A stretch of DNA of 64,000 nucleotides from SFLA01 sp964485815 (lineage in GTDB: Bacteria; Bacillota; Clostridia; Oscillospirales; CAG-382). A model generated the notes under the pieces. The model was not told the DNA's origin. It saw only the letters and a program-made list of their open reading frames with translations, and ran no database searches. The stretch is from NCBI GenBank assembly GCA_964485815.1, contig CAZAJX010000006.1, forward strand, positions 1-64,000, in the 5' to 3' direction. Below are positions 24,580 through 31,648 of this stretch, one piece after another (position 1 is the stretch's first letter; the number at the start of each line of letters is the position of its first letter). The position numbers and the translations under genes were made by a program.

Positions 24580-26642
24580 TATGCATCTGCCTTTCTGTTT
24601 TCTTTTGTCTTTTTCTTATTAATGATTATCCTATCGCACAAATAGAGAAGTCCGGGTAATACTGCCAGCACTATTACAAGGGAGAACAAAGCTCCTCTTC
24701 CCAGGAATATACCCAACTGTGCCAAAAGTCTGTTTGAAGTGAGCCAGCCCATAAGGAAGCCTACTACGGTAAGAACGCCGCCCGACGTAAGTATGGAAAC
24801 GAACACGTCCGATACAGTCTGAACGGTCGCCTGCTTTTTATCCAAAAACTCGCGGTTTTCTCTGTAGCGTTCCGTAAGCAATATTGCATAGTCTACCGTT
24901 GCGCCCAACTGAACAGAGCTGATTATAAGATATGCCAGATAGAACACGGGTTCATCAGTAAAATAAGGAACGGAAAGATTCAGCCATACAGCAGTTTCTA
25001 TACCCAGCACCAGAATAAACGGCAACGTGAGCGATCTGAGAGAGAACAACAAAACCACGAAAACGGAGCCTATGGCAATAAGGTTTACCTTTACCATATC
25101 CTCGGTTACCGTCTGCATAAGATCGTAATTACTTACGCCGACACCCGCCAGATAAGATTCGCCGGGATAATATTTATCTGCAATAGCGCGGATATTCTCG
25201 ATCAAAGCAAAGGTTTCTTCGCTTTCTGCGGGAGCGGAAACAGAAAGCACCATTCTGCTGTAGTTTTCGCTTCTGAGCTGTGCCAAGGTGGCGGCATCCA
25301 GATAAGAGGGCGGTATCTCCGCACCTACCGTATCCACGTAAGAAATAATGCTTTTTATCTGGGGAAGCTCGTGAAGCTCATTGGAAAGAGCCAGCTCGGT
25401 AGGTGTGGAACCTACGGGAACCATAAGTACATACGTATCGTTTTTGCCGAACACCGCTTCTATTGCGGCGGTATCTCTGCCGTAATCGGTATCCTCTCCG
25501 AATATCTGAGAAGAGCCGTAGTAATAGCTGTTGGCATTGGAAGCAAGATAAGAGGGCACGATAACCAAAAGGAAAATACACGCCATAGGAATTGCTATTT
25601 TAAGCGCCGCTTTTCCGCAGGAACGGAACGACGGCATCAGCTTTTTGTGGCGAGTCTTGTCCAAAAGCTTGTATACGCAAAGGATAAGACAAGGAGTAAA
25701 CACAAATACGGTGATAAGGCTTATTCCCACACCCTTTGCCAGCGCGATACCCAAGTCAGCGCCTATGCGGAACTGCATAAGCACCAAAGCAAGGAAGCCT
25801 ATAACTGTTGTCAGACCGCTGGAAAGGATCGATGACGTGGATTTACACAAAGCATCCACCATTGCGGATTTTGCATCGGGATTGTTTTCACGGCATTCGT
25901 TGAAGCGGTGAAGAAGAAATACGGAATAATCCAACGAAACTGCCAACTGAAGAACGCTTCCGGCAGCATTGGTAACGAAGGATACTTCGCCGAATATGAG
26001 GTTGGTACCGTTGTTTATCATTACGGCAACGCCCAATCCGCACAACACCACCAACGGATCCAGCCAGGATTCCGTGGTAAGCAAAAGCACAATAAGCGCA
26101 AATACTACTGCTATTACGGTAACCTTAAGCACTTCCGTAACGGTATTTGCTATGGACTCGGCTGTGGAAACCGCCGTTCCGGTCATAGCGTTTTCGGTTC
26201 CGATAATCTCACGTATTGCCTCGACTGCTTCAAGACGCTTATCTTCGTGGACAGTAACGGTAAACAAAGCCGTTTCGTCCTTATAATAGGTTTCTACTGT
26301 ATTTTTATCAAGCGTGGCAAGAGGTACGGTTATATCCACGGAATCATCCAGCCAAGAAACCGCCAGAACTCCGTCAACCTTCGCAAGCCGTTCTTTATAT
26401 TCGAGTGCCTGGGGAACGGTAACGTTACTGACCATTACTCTTGCGTTTGGAATACCGCCCGAAAACTCTGTTTCCAACAATTCGATGGACACGGTAGATC
26501 TGGTTTCGGCAGGCAGATAATCGTTTATATCGTAATTGACAGATACCATACGACTGCATACCGTACACACCAAAAGCGCTGCCAAAAACAAAATGATTAC
26601 CAAAACTTTATTTTTGACAACAACTTCATAAAGCTTTTTCAT
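24579..26642 (-). CDS. MMPL/RND-family transporter
   Basis: 687 residues, about 12 helices in two repeats of one helix, a large outer loop and five helices. Family marks: SVNYDINDYLPAETRSTVS after helix 1, SLDYSVFLLHRFNE and ATVDYAILLTERYRENRE in the helix 4 positions with proton-relay Asp, and SILTSGGVLTVVGF. MMPL proteins export lipids or hydrophobic compounds using the proton gradient. First gene of a two-gene operon with the LxxG-repeat exoprotein. Cargo unknown. Confidence 0.88.
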   Translation of the reverse strand: MKKLYEVVVKNKVLVIILFLAALLVCTVCSRMVSVNYDINDYLPAETRSTVSIELLETEFSGGIPNARVMVSNVTVPQALEYKERLAKVDGVLAVSWLDDSVDITVPLATLDKNTVETYYKDETALFTVTVHEDKRLEAVEAIREIIGTENAMTGTAVSTAESIANTVTEVLKVTVIAVVFALIVLLLTTESWLDPLVVLCGLGVAVMINNGTNLIFGEVSFVTNAAGSVLQLAVSLDYSVFLLHRFNECRENNPDAKSAMVDALCKSTSSILSSGLTTVIGFLALVLMQFRIGADLGIALAKGVGISLITVFVFTPCLILCVYKLLDKTRHKKLMPSFRSCGKAALKIAIPMACIFLLVIVPSYLASNANSYYYGSSQIFGEDTDYGRDTAAIEAVFGKNDTYVLMVPVGSTPTELALSNELHELPQIKSIISYVDTVGAEIPPSYLDAATLAQLRSENYSRMVLSVSAPAESEETFALIENIRAIADKYYPGESYLAGVGVSNYDLMQTVTEDMVKVNLIAIGSVFVVLLFSLRSLTLPFILVLGIETAVWLNLSVPYFTDEPVFYLAYLIISSVQLGATVDYAILLTERYRENREFLDKKQATVQTVSDVFVSILTSGGVLTVVGFLMGWLTSNRLLAQLGIFLGRGALFSLVIVLAVLPGLLYLCDRIIINKKKTKENRKADA

Positions 26643-26706
26643 ACTTCGTTACTTCCCTTCGCCAAGCTTATATATGAATTGATCGTTTACACAACATATT
26701 TTTTAC

Positions 26707-26735
26707 ATTATACACCCATTGTGTTTGCAAGTCAA
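26707..26735 (-). promoter_or_regulatory. Promoter of the MMPL operon
   Basis: Minus strand: TTGACT (26730-26735), 17 bases, TATAAT (26707-26712), about 65 bases before the start codon. Confidence 0.8.
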
Positions 26736-26849
26736 CCGCATAAACACAGAAAAATATTGGGCATTTCTGCGTTTTTAATAAGCACGCGTTTACAAAAAAT
26801 CCAAATTTCCGTTATAAAAAAACAAAATTACACACAAGATGTTGGGTTT

Positions 26850-27689
26850 TTATTTATTTTCCGTGTAAGTATCGCTCAAAAAGGGCGGGTACATCATAAT
26901 TGCATCGTTTTGTACTATAAATTCTTCCCGCAGGAAAGCGCCGTCTTTATCGTACACGCGCCTGAACAGCTTATTGTGGCGGGAATAACCGCCCCAATAT
27001 TCGCTTCTTACCTCGTGGTCCTTTTCCACCACCTCGTAAGAAAACTCGGGCTCGCCGACAGCGCGCCATTCTCCCTCCAGACACTCCTTGCCCACGCGGA
27101 CGCAAAGCTGGAAGGGACGATCGGTATCGTTGCGGATCATAAGGTCGCCGTGGGGATAATAGCAGGTAGCGCCGCTTCCGAAGGGCTGTGTCCGCTTGGA
27201 ATCGGGAAAAACATCATATCCGTGGCGATGCCGCTCGATAACCGTAAGGGGTGTATGTATAGTCATCCAGTAAATAAGGTTGGACATCTGGCAAAGACCG
27301 CCGCCGACTCCGTAGCCGAAGGTGCCGTTTTTGAGAACCATTCCCTCTATATATCCCTTTTTGCGGGTGGTGTTTCCGATAAGATACCAATAGCTGAATA
27401 CCTCGCCGGGGCGGAGGACGATTCCGTCAAGCTGTTTTACGGCGATCTTAAGGTTTACTATTTTGTTGTATTGGTACTGCATATCCACGTCCCGCAGCTT
27501 TCGAAGCAAGGGCGTCTTGTGGGAAAACCAGACGTTGCCGGAATATTCCTGTTTCTCACGGGCAAACATTCTGCGGTGGGTTGCCCAGTACAAACGGCGC
27601 ACGCCGCCGTAATACCACATACCCAGCTTTGCCCGCAAGGCACTGCGTTTTATGGGCTTTTGTATTCCGCCTGCAGATCTTTTCTTCAT
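26850..27689 (-). CDS. VanW family protein
   Basis: 279 residues. The VanW core spans about 60-215: LDGIVLRPGEVFSYWYLIGNTTRKKGY, then GGGLCQMSNLIYWMTIHTPL and ERHRHGYDVFPDSKRTQPFG. VanW proteins are named after an accessory gene of some vancomycin-resistance clusters, but most stand alone, as here, and their function is not known. No vanR/S/H/A/X genes are nearby, so no resistance is implied. No signal peptide is visible. The start is the ATG with AAAGGGCGG upstream. Confidence 0.9.
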   Translation of the reverse strand: MKKRSAGGIQKPIKRSALRAKLGMWYYGGVRRLYWATHRRMFAREKQEYSGNVWFSHKTPLLRKLRDVDMQYQYNKIVNLKIAVKQLDGIVLRPGEVFSYWYLIGNTTRKKGYIEGMVLKNGTFGYGVGGGLCQMSNLIYWMTIHTPLTVIERHRHGYDVFPDSKRTQPFGSGATCYYPHGDLMIRNDTDRPFQLCVRVGKECLEGEWRAVGEPEFSYEVVEKDHEVRSEYWGGYSRHNKLFRRVYDKDGAFLREEFIVQNDAIMMYPPFLSDTYTENK

Positions 27690-27723
27690 ATTACACCGCC
27701 CTTTCTGCTGTATTACTGTTTTC

Positions 27724-27752
27724 ATATTAACATATATGCAGGGTAATGTCAA
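27724..27752 (-). promoter_or_regulatory. Promoter of the VanW gene
   Basis: Minus strand: TTGACA (27747-27752), 17 bases, TAATAT (27724-27729). Confidence 0.85.
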
Positions 27753-27753
27753 G

Positions 27754-27780
27754 AAAAGCTTTGATATAATCAAAGCCTTT
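27754..27780 (-). terminator. Terminator of the transglutaminase lipoprotein gene
   Basis: GCTTTGAT and ATCAAAGC form a stem with loop ATA, followed on the minus strand by TTTTC. It sits two bases from the VanW -35 box. Confidence 0.8.
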
Positions 27781-27796
27781 CACAAAGAATATATGG

Positions 27797-29059
27797 TTAT
27801 TTGCCGAAGTGGTTTTTGTAGCCGTATTTGGTGCCGTTGCAGGGAGGGGTGATCCAGTACATATTCATTATGCTGTGGTCCTTTTCCTGCATTTGCTTTG
27901 TGGTCAGGTTAAAAAACTCGTGGCGGGTTTCACCGGGCTTGCCGTTGACAGGATCATCAAAGGTGATATCGCACATATACCATTCGCCATCAAGGCAGAC
28001 TGCGCTCCATTTGTGGTTTTCGCCGTCTGCGGTGCCCACGACCTCCACGCATTTAATGCCCACCATAAGACAAAGGGTATGGAACGCTTCCGCATAAGAT
28101 TCACATACGCCGGTATGATTTATAATAACACCGTAGGCAGTCCAACAGTCGGGAGCGGGACCCTCCCACACCGCGTCCTGCTTATAGCTTGAATCTGTAA
28201 GAATACGGTCGTATATAAGCTTTTCCTTAACAACGTCGGGTGCAGAAACGGGGATAGTGCTTATTATACGCTGTACCTCCGCATCAAAACGGGATTTCTT
28301 TGCAAGGATACTTTGCTTTAATTCTTCGGTAACGCCTCCCCGTTCGGAACCGCTGTGGTTAACACCGTCAGAATAAGACAGAAGCAGGCTGTCCTTGCCC
28401 GTGCCGTATTCCACGCCCAGCTCTACGCCCAGATAGAACAGTTCGGGGTTGTCTGCCATATAGATATAAAAAATATAGTAATTATCGTTTGCAATAAGAT
28501 CTGTATCCAGACACACCTTGTCATCAAGATTTCTTACTGCCGCATCTATTTTGCGATACCATTCCTTTTGCTGATCGTTAAGAATGGAATACAGGTATCT
28601 ATCGGTATATTTCAGGGCAGTATGCTTTTGTCCCGTTGTGTAGCCGTATTCGGGCTTGCTTTCTTCGGGTTCACTTACCTCGGGGATGCTTACTTCAGGT
28701 ACGCTTTCCTCGGGCTCGCTTACTTCGGGAATACTTACTTCGGGAGTGCTTACTTCGGGAACGCTTTCTTCGGGAACGCTTTCCTCGGGCTCACTTTCTT
28801 CAGGCTTGCTTTCCTCGGGCTTGCTCTCCTCGGGAACGCTTTCTTCGGGCTTGCTCTCGGATTCCGCAGAAGAATCCTCATCACCGCTTACCTCTATAAA
28901 GGACACCTGAGGCTCAAATCCGCTTTGCTCCATCATATCCACAAAATCGCTGAAATCGGACACAACGGGAGAAGAGTTGTTGCCGCCCTCCGAAACCGCG
29001 CAAGCGCAAAGCTGAACCAAGATCGTAACGCAAATTAACGCAACTATTATCTTTTTCAA
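27797..29059 (-). CDS. Lipoprotein with Pro-Glu-Glu-Ser stalk and transglutaminase-like domain
   Basis: 420 residues. Lipobox LCAC with lipidated Cys near 20. A low-complexity stalk (about 65-140) is built of E-S-x-P-E pentads (xPEES and xPEVS). The C-terminal half is a transglutaminase/protease-like domain with all three catalytic residues in place: Cys319 in GVCESYAEAF, His349 in NHKWS and Asp364 in CDITFDD. Bacterial members are surface cysteine proteases or crosslinking enzymes; which one cannot be told. The start is TTG nine bases after AGAGGG; an earlier TTG touches the ribosome site. Divergent from the acetyltransferase gene. The stalk DNA is a 15-bp-type tandem repeat and likely length-variable. 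Confidence 0.85.
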   Translation of the reverse strand: MKKIIVALICVTILVQLCACAVSEGGNNSSPVVSDFSDFVDMMEQSGFEPQVSFIEVSGDEDSSAESESKPEESVPEESKPEESKPEESEPEESVPEESVPEVSTPEVSIPEVSEPEESVPEVSIPEVSEPEESKPEYGYTTGQKHTALKYTDRYLYSILNDQQKEWYRKIDAAVRNLDDKVCLDTDLIANDNYYIFYIYMADNPELFYLGVELGVEYGTGKDSLLLSYSDGVNHSGSERGGVTEELKQSILAKKSRFDAEVQRIISTIPVSAPDVVKEKLIYDRILTDSSYKQDAVWEGPAPDCWTAYGVIINHTGVCESYAEAFHTLCLMVGIKCVEVVGTADGENHKWSAVCLDGEWYMCDITFDDPVNGKPGETRHEFFNLTTKQMQEKDHSIMNMYWITPPCNGTKYGYKNHFGK

Positions 29060-29093
29060 AACGATCAACCCTCTTTTTGTGTTTTACGTTTAC

Positions 29094-29122
29094 ATTCTAC
29101 ATCTTTATATTTGCAAAGTCAA
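29094..29122 (-). promoter_or_regulatory. Promoter of the transglutaminase lipoprotein
   Basis: Minus strand: TTGACT (29117-29122), 17 bases, TAGAAT (29094-29099). Confidence 0.7.
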
Positions 29123-29133
29123 GCGACAAACCG

Positions 29134-29162
29134 TTGATTTATCGGGGCAAACGGTGTATAAT
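29134..29162 (+). promoter_or_regulatory. Promoter of the acetyltransferase gene
   Basis: TTGATT (29134-29139), 17 bases, TATAAT (29157-29162), followed by GGGAGG before the start codon. Confidence 0.85.
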
Positions 29163-29191
29163 AAGGCACACTTCACGGGAGGTACGAATAT

Positions 29192-29806
29192 ATGGAGCCA
29201 AAAAACTGTCTTCACACAGGGGAATTATACCTGCCAATGGACGAAAGCGTATTGAAAGAGCAGTTTGACTGTCTGGAAAAGCAATATGAATACAACGCCA
29301 CCCGTCCTCACGAAACCGAAAAGCGGCAGGCGCTTTTAAAGGAAATGCTGGCAGAGATGGGCGAAAACTGTTATATCGAGCCTCCTCTTCACGCGAACTG
29401 GGGCGGAAAGCATATTCACTTGGGAAACAACGTGTACGCAAATTTTAATCTTACGGTGGTGGACGATACCCACGTTTACGTGGGGGATTGCACTATGTTC
29501 GGACCCAACGTAATAATCGCCACGGGAGGACATCCCATACTGCCCGAACTGCGGGAAAAGGGATACCAATACAATATGCCCGTACGCATCGGCAGAAACT
29601 GCTGGATAGGCGCAGGGGCAATAATACTTCCCGGAATAACCATCGGGGATAACACAGTGGTAGGCGCGGGAAGCGTGGTTACTAAAGACCTGCCCGCAGG
29701 CGTGGTCGCGGTGGGAAACCCCTGCAGAGTATTGCGTCCTATAGGCGAGCGGGACAAGGAATATTATTTTAAAGACAGAAAAATAGAAATACAAATCATA
29801 CCATAA
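29192..29806 (+). CDS. LacA/Maa-type sugar O-acetyltransferase
   Basis: 204 residues, very close in layout to E. coli galactoside acetyltransferase. An N-terminal helical cap with YEYNATRPHETEKRQALLKEM is followed by a left-handed beta helix of hexapeptide repeats. The loop motif YANFNLTVVDD, catalytic His114 in ATGGHP, the acetyl-CoA side GAGSVVTKD and the C-terminal GNPCRVLR are all present. It transfers acetyl from acetyl-CoA to a sugar hydroxyl (galactosides, maltose or glucose in known members). It stands alone under its own promoter, so the sugar cannot be inferred from context. Confidence 0.9.
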   Translation: MEPKNCLHTGELYLPMDESVLKEQFDCLEKQYEYNATRPHETEKRQALLKEMLAEMGENCYIEPPLHANWGGKHIHLGNNVYANFNLTVVDDTHVYVGDCTMFGPNVIIATGGHPILPELREKGYQYNMPVRIGRNCWIGAGAIILPGITIGDNTVVGAGSVVTKDLPAGVVAVGNPCRVLRPIGERDKEYYFKDRKIEIQIIP

Positions 29807-29814
29807 AAAAACAG

Positions 29815-29850
29815 CCCCAAGAAGCCGAAAACTTCTTGGGGTAACTTTTT
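29815..29850 (+). terminator. Terminator after the acetyltransferase, repeat-family derived
   Basis: CCCCAAGAAG (29815-29824) pairs with CTTCTTGGGG (29832-29841), then TAACTTTTT. It is a single variant unit preceding the tandem array. Confidence 0.85.
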
Positions 29851-30074
29851 GTCGGGGTCCCTGAAAATCCGCAGGATTTTTGGGGTGGTTTTTTGTCGGG
29901 GTCCCTGAAAATCCGCAGGATTTTTGGGGTGGTTTTTTGTCGGGNNNNNNNNNNNNNNNNNNNNNNNNNNNNNNNNNNNNNNNNNNNNNNNNNNNNNNNN
30001 NNNNNNNNNNNNNNNNNNNNNNNNNNNNNNNNNNNNNNNNNNNNGTCCCTGAAAATCCGCAGGATTTTTGGGGT
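29851..30074. repeat. Tandem 44-bp palindromic repeat array broken by an assembly gap
   Basis: Identical units begin at 29851, 29895 and 29939; the third runs into the N block, and the final unit after it ends at 30074. Each reads GTCGGGGTCCCTG, inner stem AAAATCC-GCA-GGATTTT, then TGGGGTGGTT. The true copy number is unknown. Confidence 0.9.
29945..30044. other. Assembly gap (100 N)
   Basis: Exactly 100 unknown bases inside the tandem repeat, the convention for a gap of unknown size. Identical repeat units explain why assembly failed here. The linkage of the two flanks should be treated as provisional. Confidence 0.97.
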
Positions 30075-30081
30075 GATTCTA

Positions 30082-30357
30082 TTACGCGTTTACAAGCGTT
30101 TTTTCGCGGCGGGAGTTTACGAAATACAAAGCGAGGTCGATGGACACCACTACGAGGTTTATGCAGTAAAGCACCAGAACGTAGGATATCTGGTCGTTTA
30201 CAACTTTACCGATAATGCCCGATATATATCCCATAATGATAGCGAATATGAAAACCACGCTCTTGCCCTTGGTGGATCTGGAGCGTATGCTCTTATATAC
30301 GGAAATAGGCCAGGATAACCCAAAGCAAAGTAACATTATAACTTCAAAGATCTGCAT
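30082..30357 (-). CDS. Small three-helix membrane protein, PQ-loop-like
   Basis: 91 residues with three hydrophobic helices: EVIMLLCFGLSWPISVY, SVVFIFAIIMGYISGII and LVLYCINLVVVSIDLALYF, separated by basic loops (KSIRSRSTKGKS). The W-P-x-S-x-Y-K-S and S-T-K-G-K-S elements resemble half of a PQ-loop/SemiSWEET-type protein, which works as a dimer, but there is no clear PQ pair. GGAGG precedes the ATG by six bases. Divergent from a LysR gene that could control it; LysR regulators often control a divergent neighbour. Confidence 0.65.
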   Translation of the reverse strand: MQIFEVIMLLCFGLSWPISVYKSIRSRSTKGKSVVFIFAIIMGYISGIIGKVVNDQISYVLVLYCINLVVVSIDLALYFVNSRREKTLVNA

Positions 30358-30383
30358 AATATATTCCTCCGTTCTTTATACAC

Positions 30384-30412
30384 ATTATACGCTTGACAAA
30401 CGATAATGTAAA
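30384..30412 (-). promoter_or_regulatory. Promoter of the small membrane protein
   Basis: Minus strand: TTTACA (30407-30412), 17 bases, TATAAT (30384-30389). It overlaps the LysR promoter, so the two should compete. Confidence 0.75.
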
Positions 30413-30421
30413 ATATATAAT
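30393..30421 (+). promoter_or_regulatory. Consensus promoter of the LysR gene
   Basis: TTGACA (30393-30398), 17 bases, TATAAT (30416-30421), overlapping the divergent promoter. Confidence 0.85.
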
Positions 30422-30461
30422 TACTATAAAATCAATAGGTTTAAACTATATATGAGGTCTT

Positions 30462-31319
30462 ATGGATATACAGAAGTTAAAATATTTTCACACCACCGCC
30501 CGTCTTGAGCATATTACCCGTTCCGCAGAGATCTTGCACATTTCGCAACCCTCCCTTACTCAGGCGATACATTCTCTTGAAGACGAGCTGGGAGTCCCCC
30601 TGTTTATGCGCACGGGAAGAAAGGTAGCGCTGACCGAATACGGAAGATATCTGCAAAAGCGGCTGGATGCTTTACTGCCGGAATTTGATAATTTATCCAC
30701 GGAAATAGAAAATCTGAAAAGCAGGGAAACGAAAACGGTAAAGCTTAACATTCTGGCGGCATCCTTGTTCGTAATAAACACCCTTATGGAGTATAAACGA
30801 AAAAATCCCGATGTTATCTTTGATTTCGAGCAAAGCGAGCTGAAGCACGATTGCGATATTCTCATAACAACCAACGGCTTGCAAGGGGGCGTGGAAAGAC
30901 CGTGCTTCCGCCGCAGTGTGAAAAAAGAGAATATCTACCTTGCGGTTCCCAAGGATTCAAAATATGCCCAAAAGGACAGTATCGAATTGAGCGCCGTTAA
31001 AAACGAAGGGTTTATTATGCTTTCAAATGCCAGACTGTTCGGTATTATATGCAACAAATTCTGCTCGGAGGCAGGATTTTACCCCAAAATACTGTTTGAA
31101 TCCGATTCCCCCACGGCAGTACAGAATATTATAAGTATGGGTACGGGAATAGCCTTCTGGCCCGAATATTCCTGGGGCAAGCTGCAAAACGATAATTTAA
31201 AGCTTTTGTCCGTTTCCTCCCCCGTTTGCAGACGAGATCTGATAATCGAGCTCCGCGAACGCAACCCGAAATCCATTTACGCCGAGGATTTTTATAACTT
31301 TTTGTTGAATAACTTATAA
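30462..31319 (+). CDS. LysR-family transcriptional regulator
   Basis: 285 residues. The N-terminal winged helix-turn-helix is textbook LysR: MDIQKLKYFHTTARLEHITR, then SAEILHISQPSLTQAIHSLEDELGV broken over the recognition helix, and LFMRTGRKVALTEYG. A linker helix (about 60-88) and a two-lobed effector-binding domain follow; TGIAFWPEYSWG is the usual late hinge region. The target is probably the divergent small membrane-protein gene and itself; the effector is unknown. The ATG follows a weak GAGG. Confidence 0.9.
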   Translation: MDIQKLKYFHTTARLEHITRSAEILHISQPSLTQAIHSLEDELGVPLFMRTGRKVALTEYGRYLQKRLDALLPEFDNLSTEIENLKSRETKTVKLNILAASLFVINTLMEYKRKNPDVIFDFEQSELKHDCDILITTNGLQGGVERPCFRRSVKKENIYLAVPKDSKYAQKDSIELSAVKNEGFIMLSNARLFGIICNKFCSEAGFYPKILFESDSPTAVQNIISMGTGIAFWPEYSWGKLQNDNLKLLSVSSPVCRRDLIIELRERNPKSIYAEDFYNFLLNNL

Positions 31320-31506
31320 ACCAAATCGGCAAAAACCATAAACATATATTGTTACGTTTTCACAAACTTTCAAAAAACGCAAATTTTTTATAGAGGTTTT
31401 TGCTTTTTCAGTCACTATATAATAAGAAGGGGAAATCAATACAGCTGTAAACGCATATGCGCTCACGTCAAATTGCACAAATTTGCACTTGTTCACAAAA
31501 TATTTA

Positions 31507-31535
31507 TAGACATTTCGCTCACATTGTGTTAATAT
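31507..31535 (+). promoter_or_regulatory. Promoter of cassette copy 2
   Basis: TAGACA (31507-31512), 17 bases, TAATAT (31530-31535). Confidence 0.7.
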
Positions 31536-31561
31536 GTATATGACAAGTTAAATAGGTTAAA

Positions 31562-31596
31562 GGACGCGTCGAAAGGAGGTAATATTCAAGTCGTCC
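31562..31596 (+). promoter_or_regulatory. Leader hairpin holding a free Shine-Dalgarno sequence, copy 2
   Basis: GGACG (31562-31566) pairs with CGTCC (31592-31596), with AAAGGAGGT (31572-31580) in the loop. The only nearby ATG (31598) is 17 bases away and opens a two-codon frame ATG-CCG-TAA. The peptidase gene itself starts at 31649 with AAAGG. Confidence 0.4.
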
Positions 31597-31648
31597 GATG
31601 CCGTAAATTCACACATTACAACAAAATAAAGAAAGGATAATATCAACC

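Noticed and set aside
26850..27689. Vancomycin resistance locus
   Set aside because: VanW occurs alone; none of the van ligase, dehydrogenase or dipeptidase genes is nearby.
25908..27746. 612-codon open frame on the plus strand
   Set aside because: Antisense to the MMPL and VanW genes and their intergenic region; no domain, no start signals. The 452-codon frame at 22558 and the 408- and 398-codon frames at 44753 and 58229 were dropped for the same reason.
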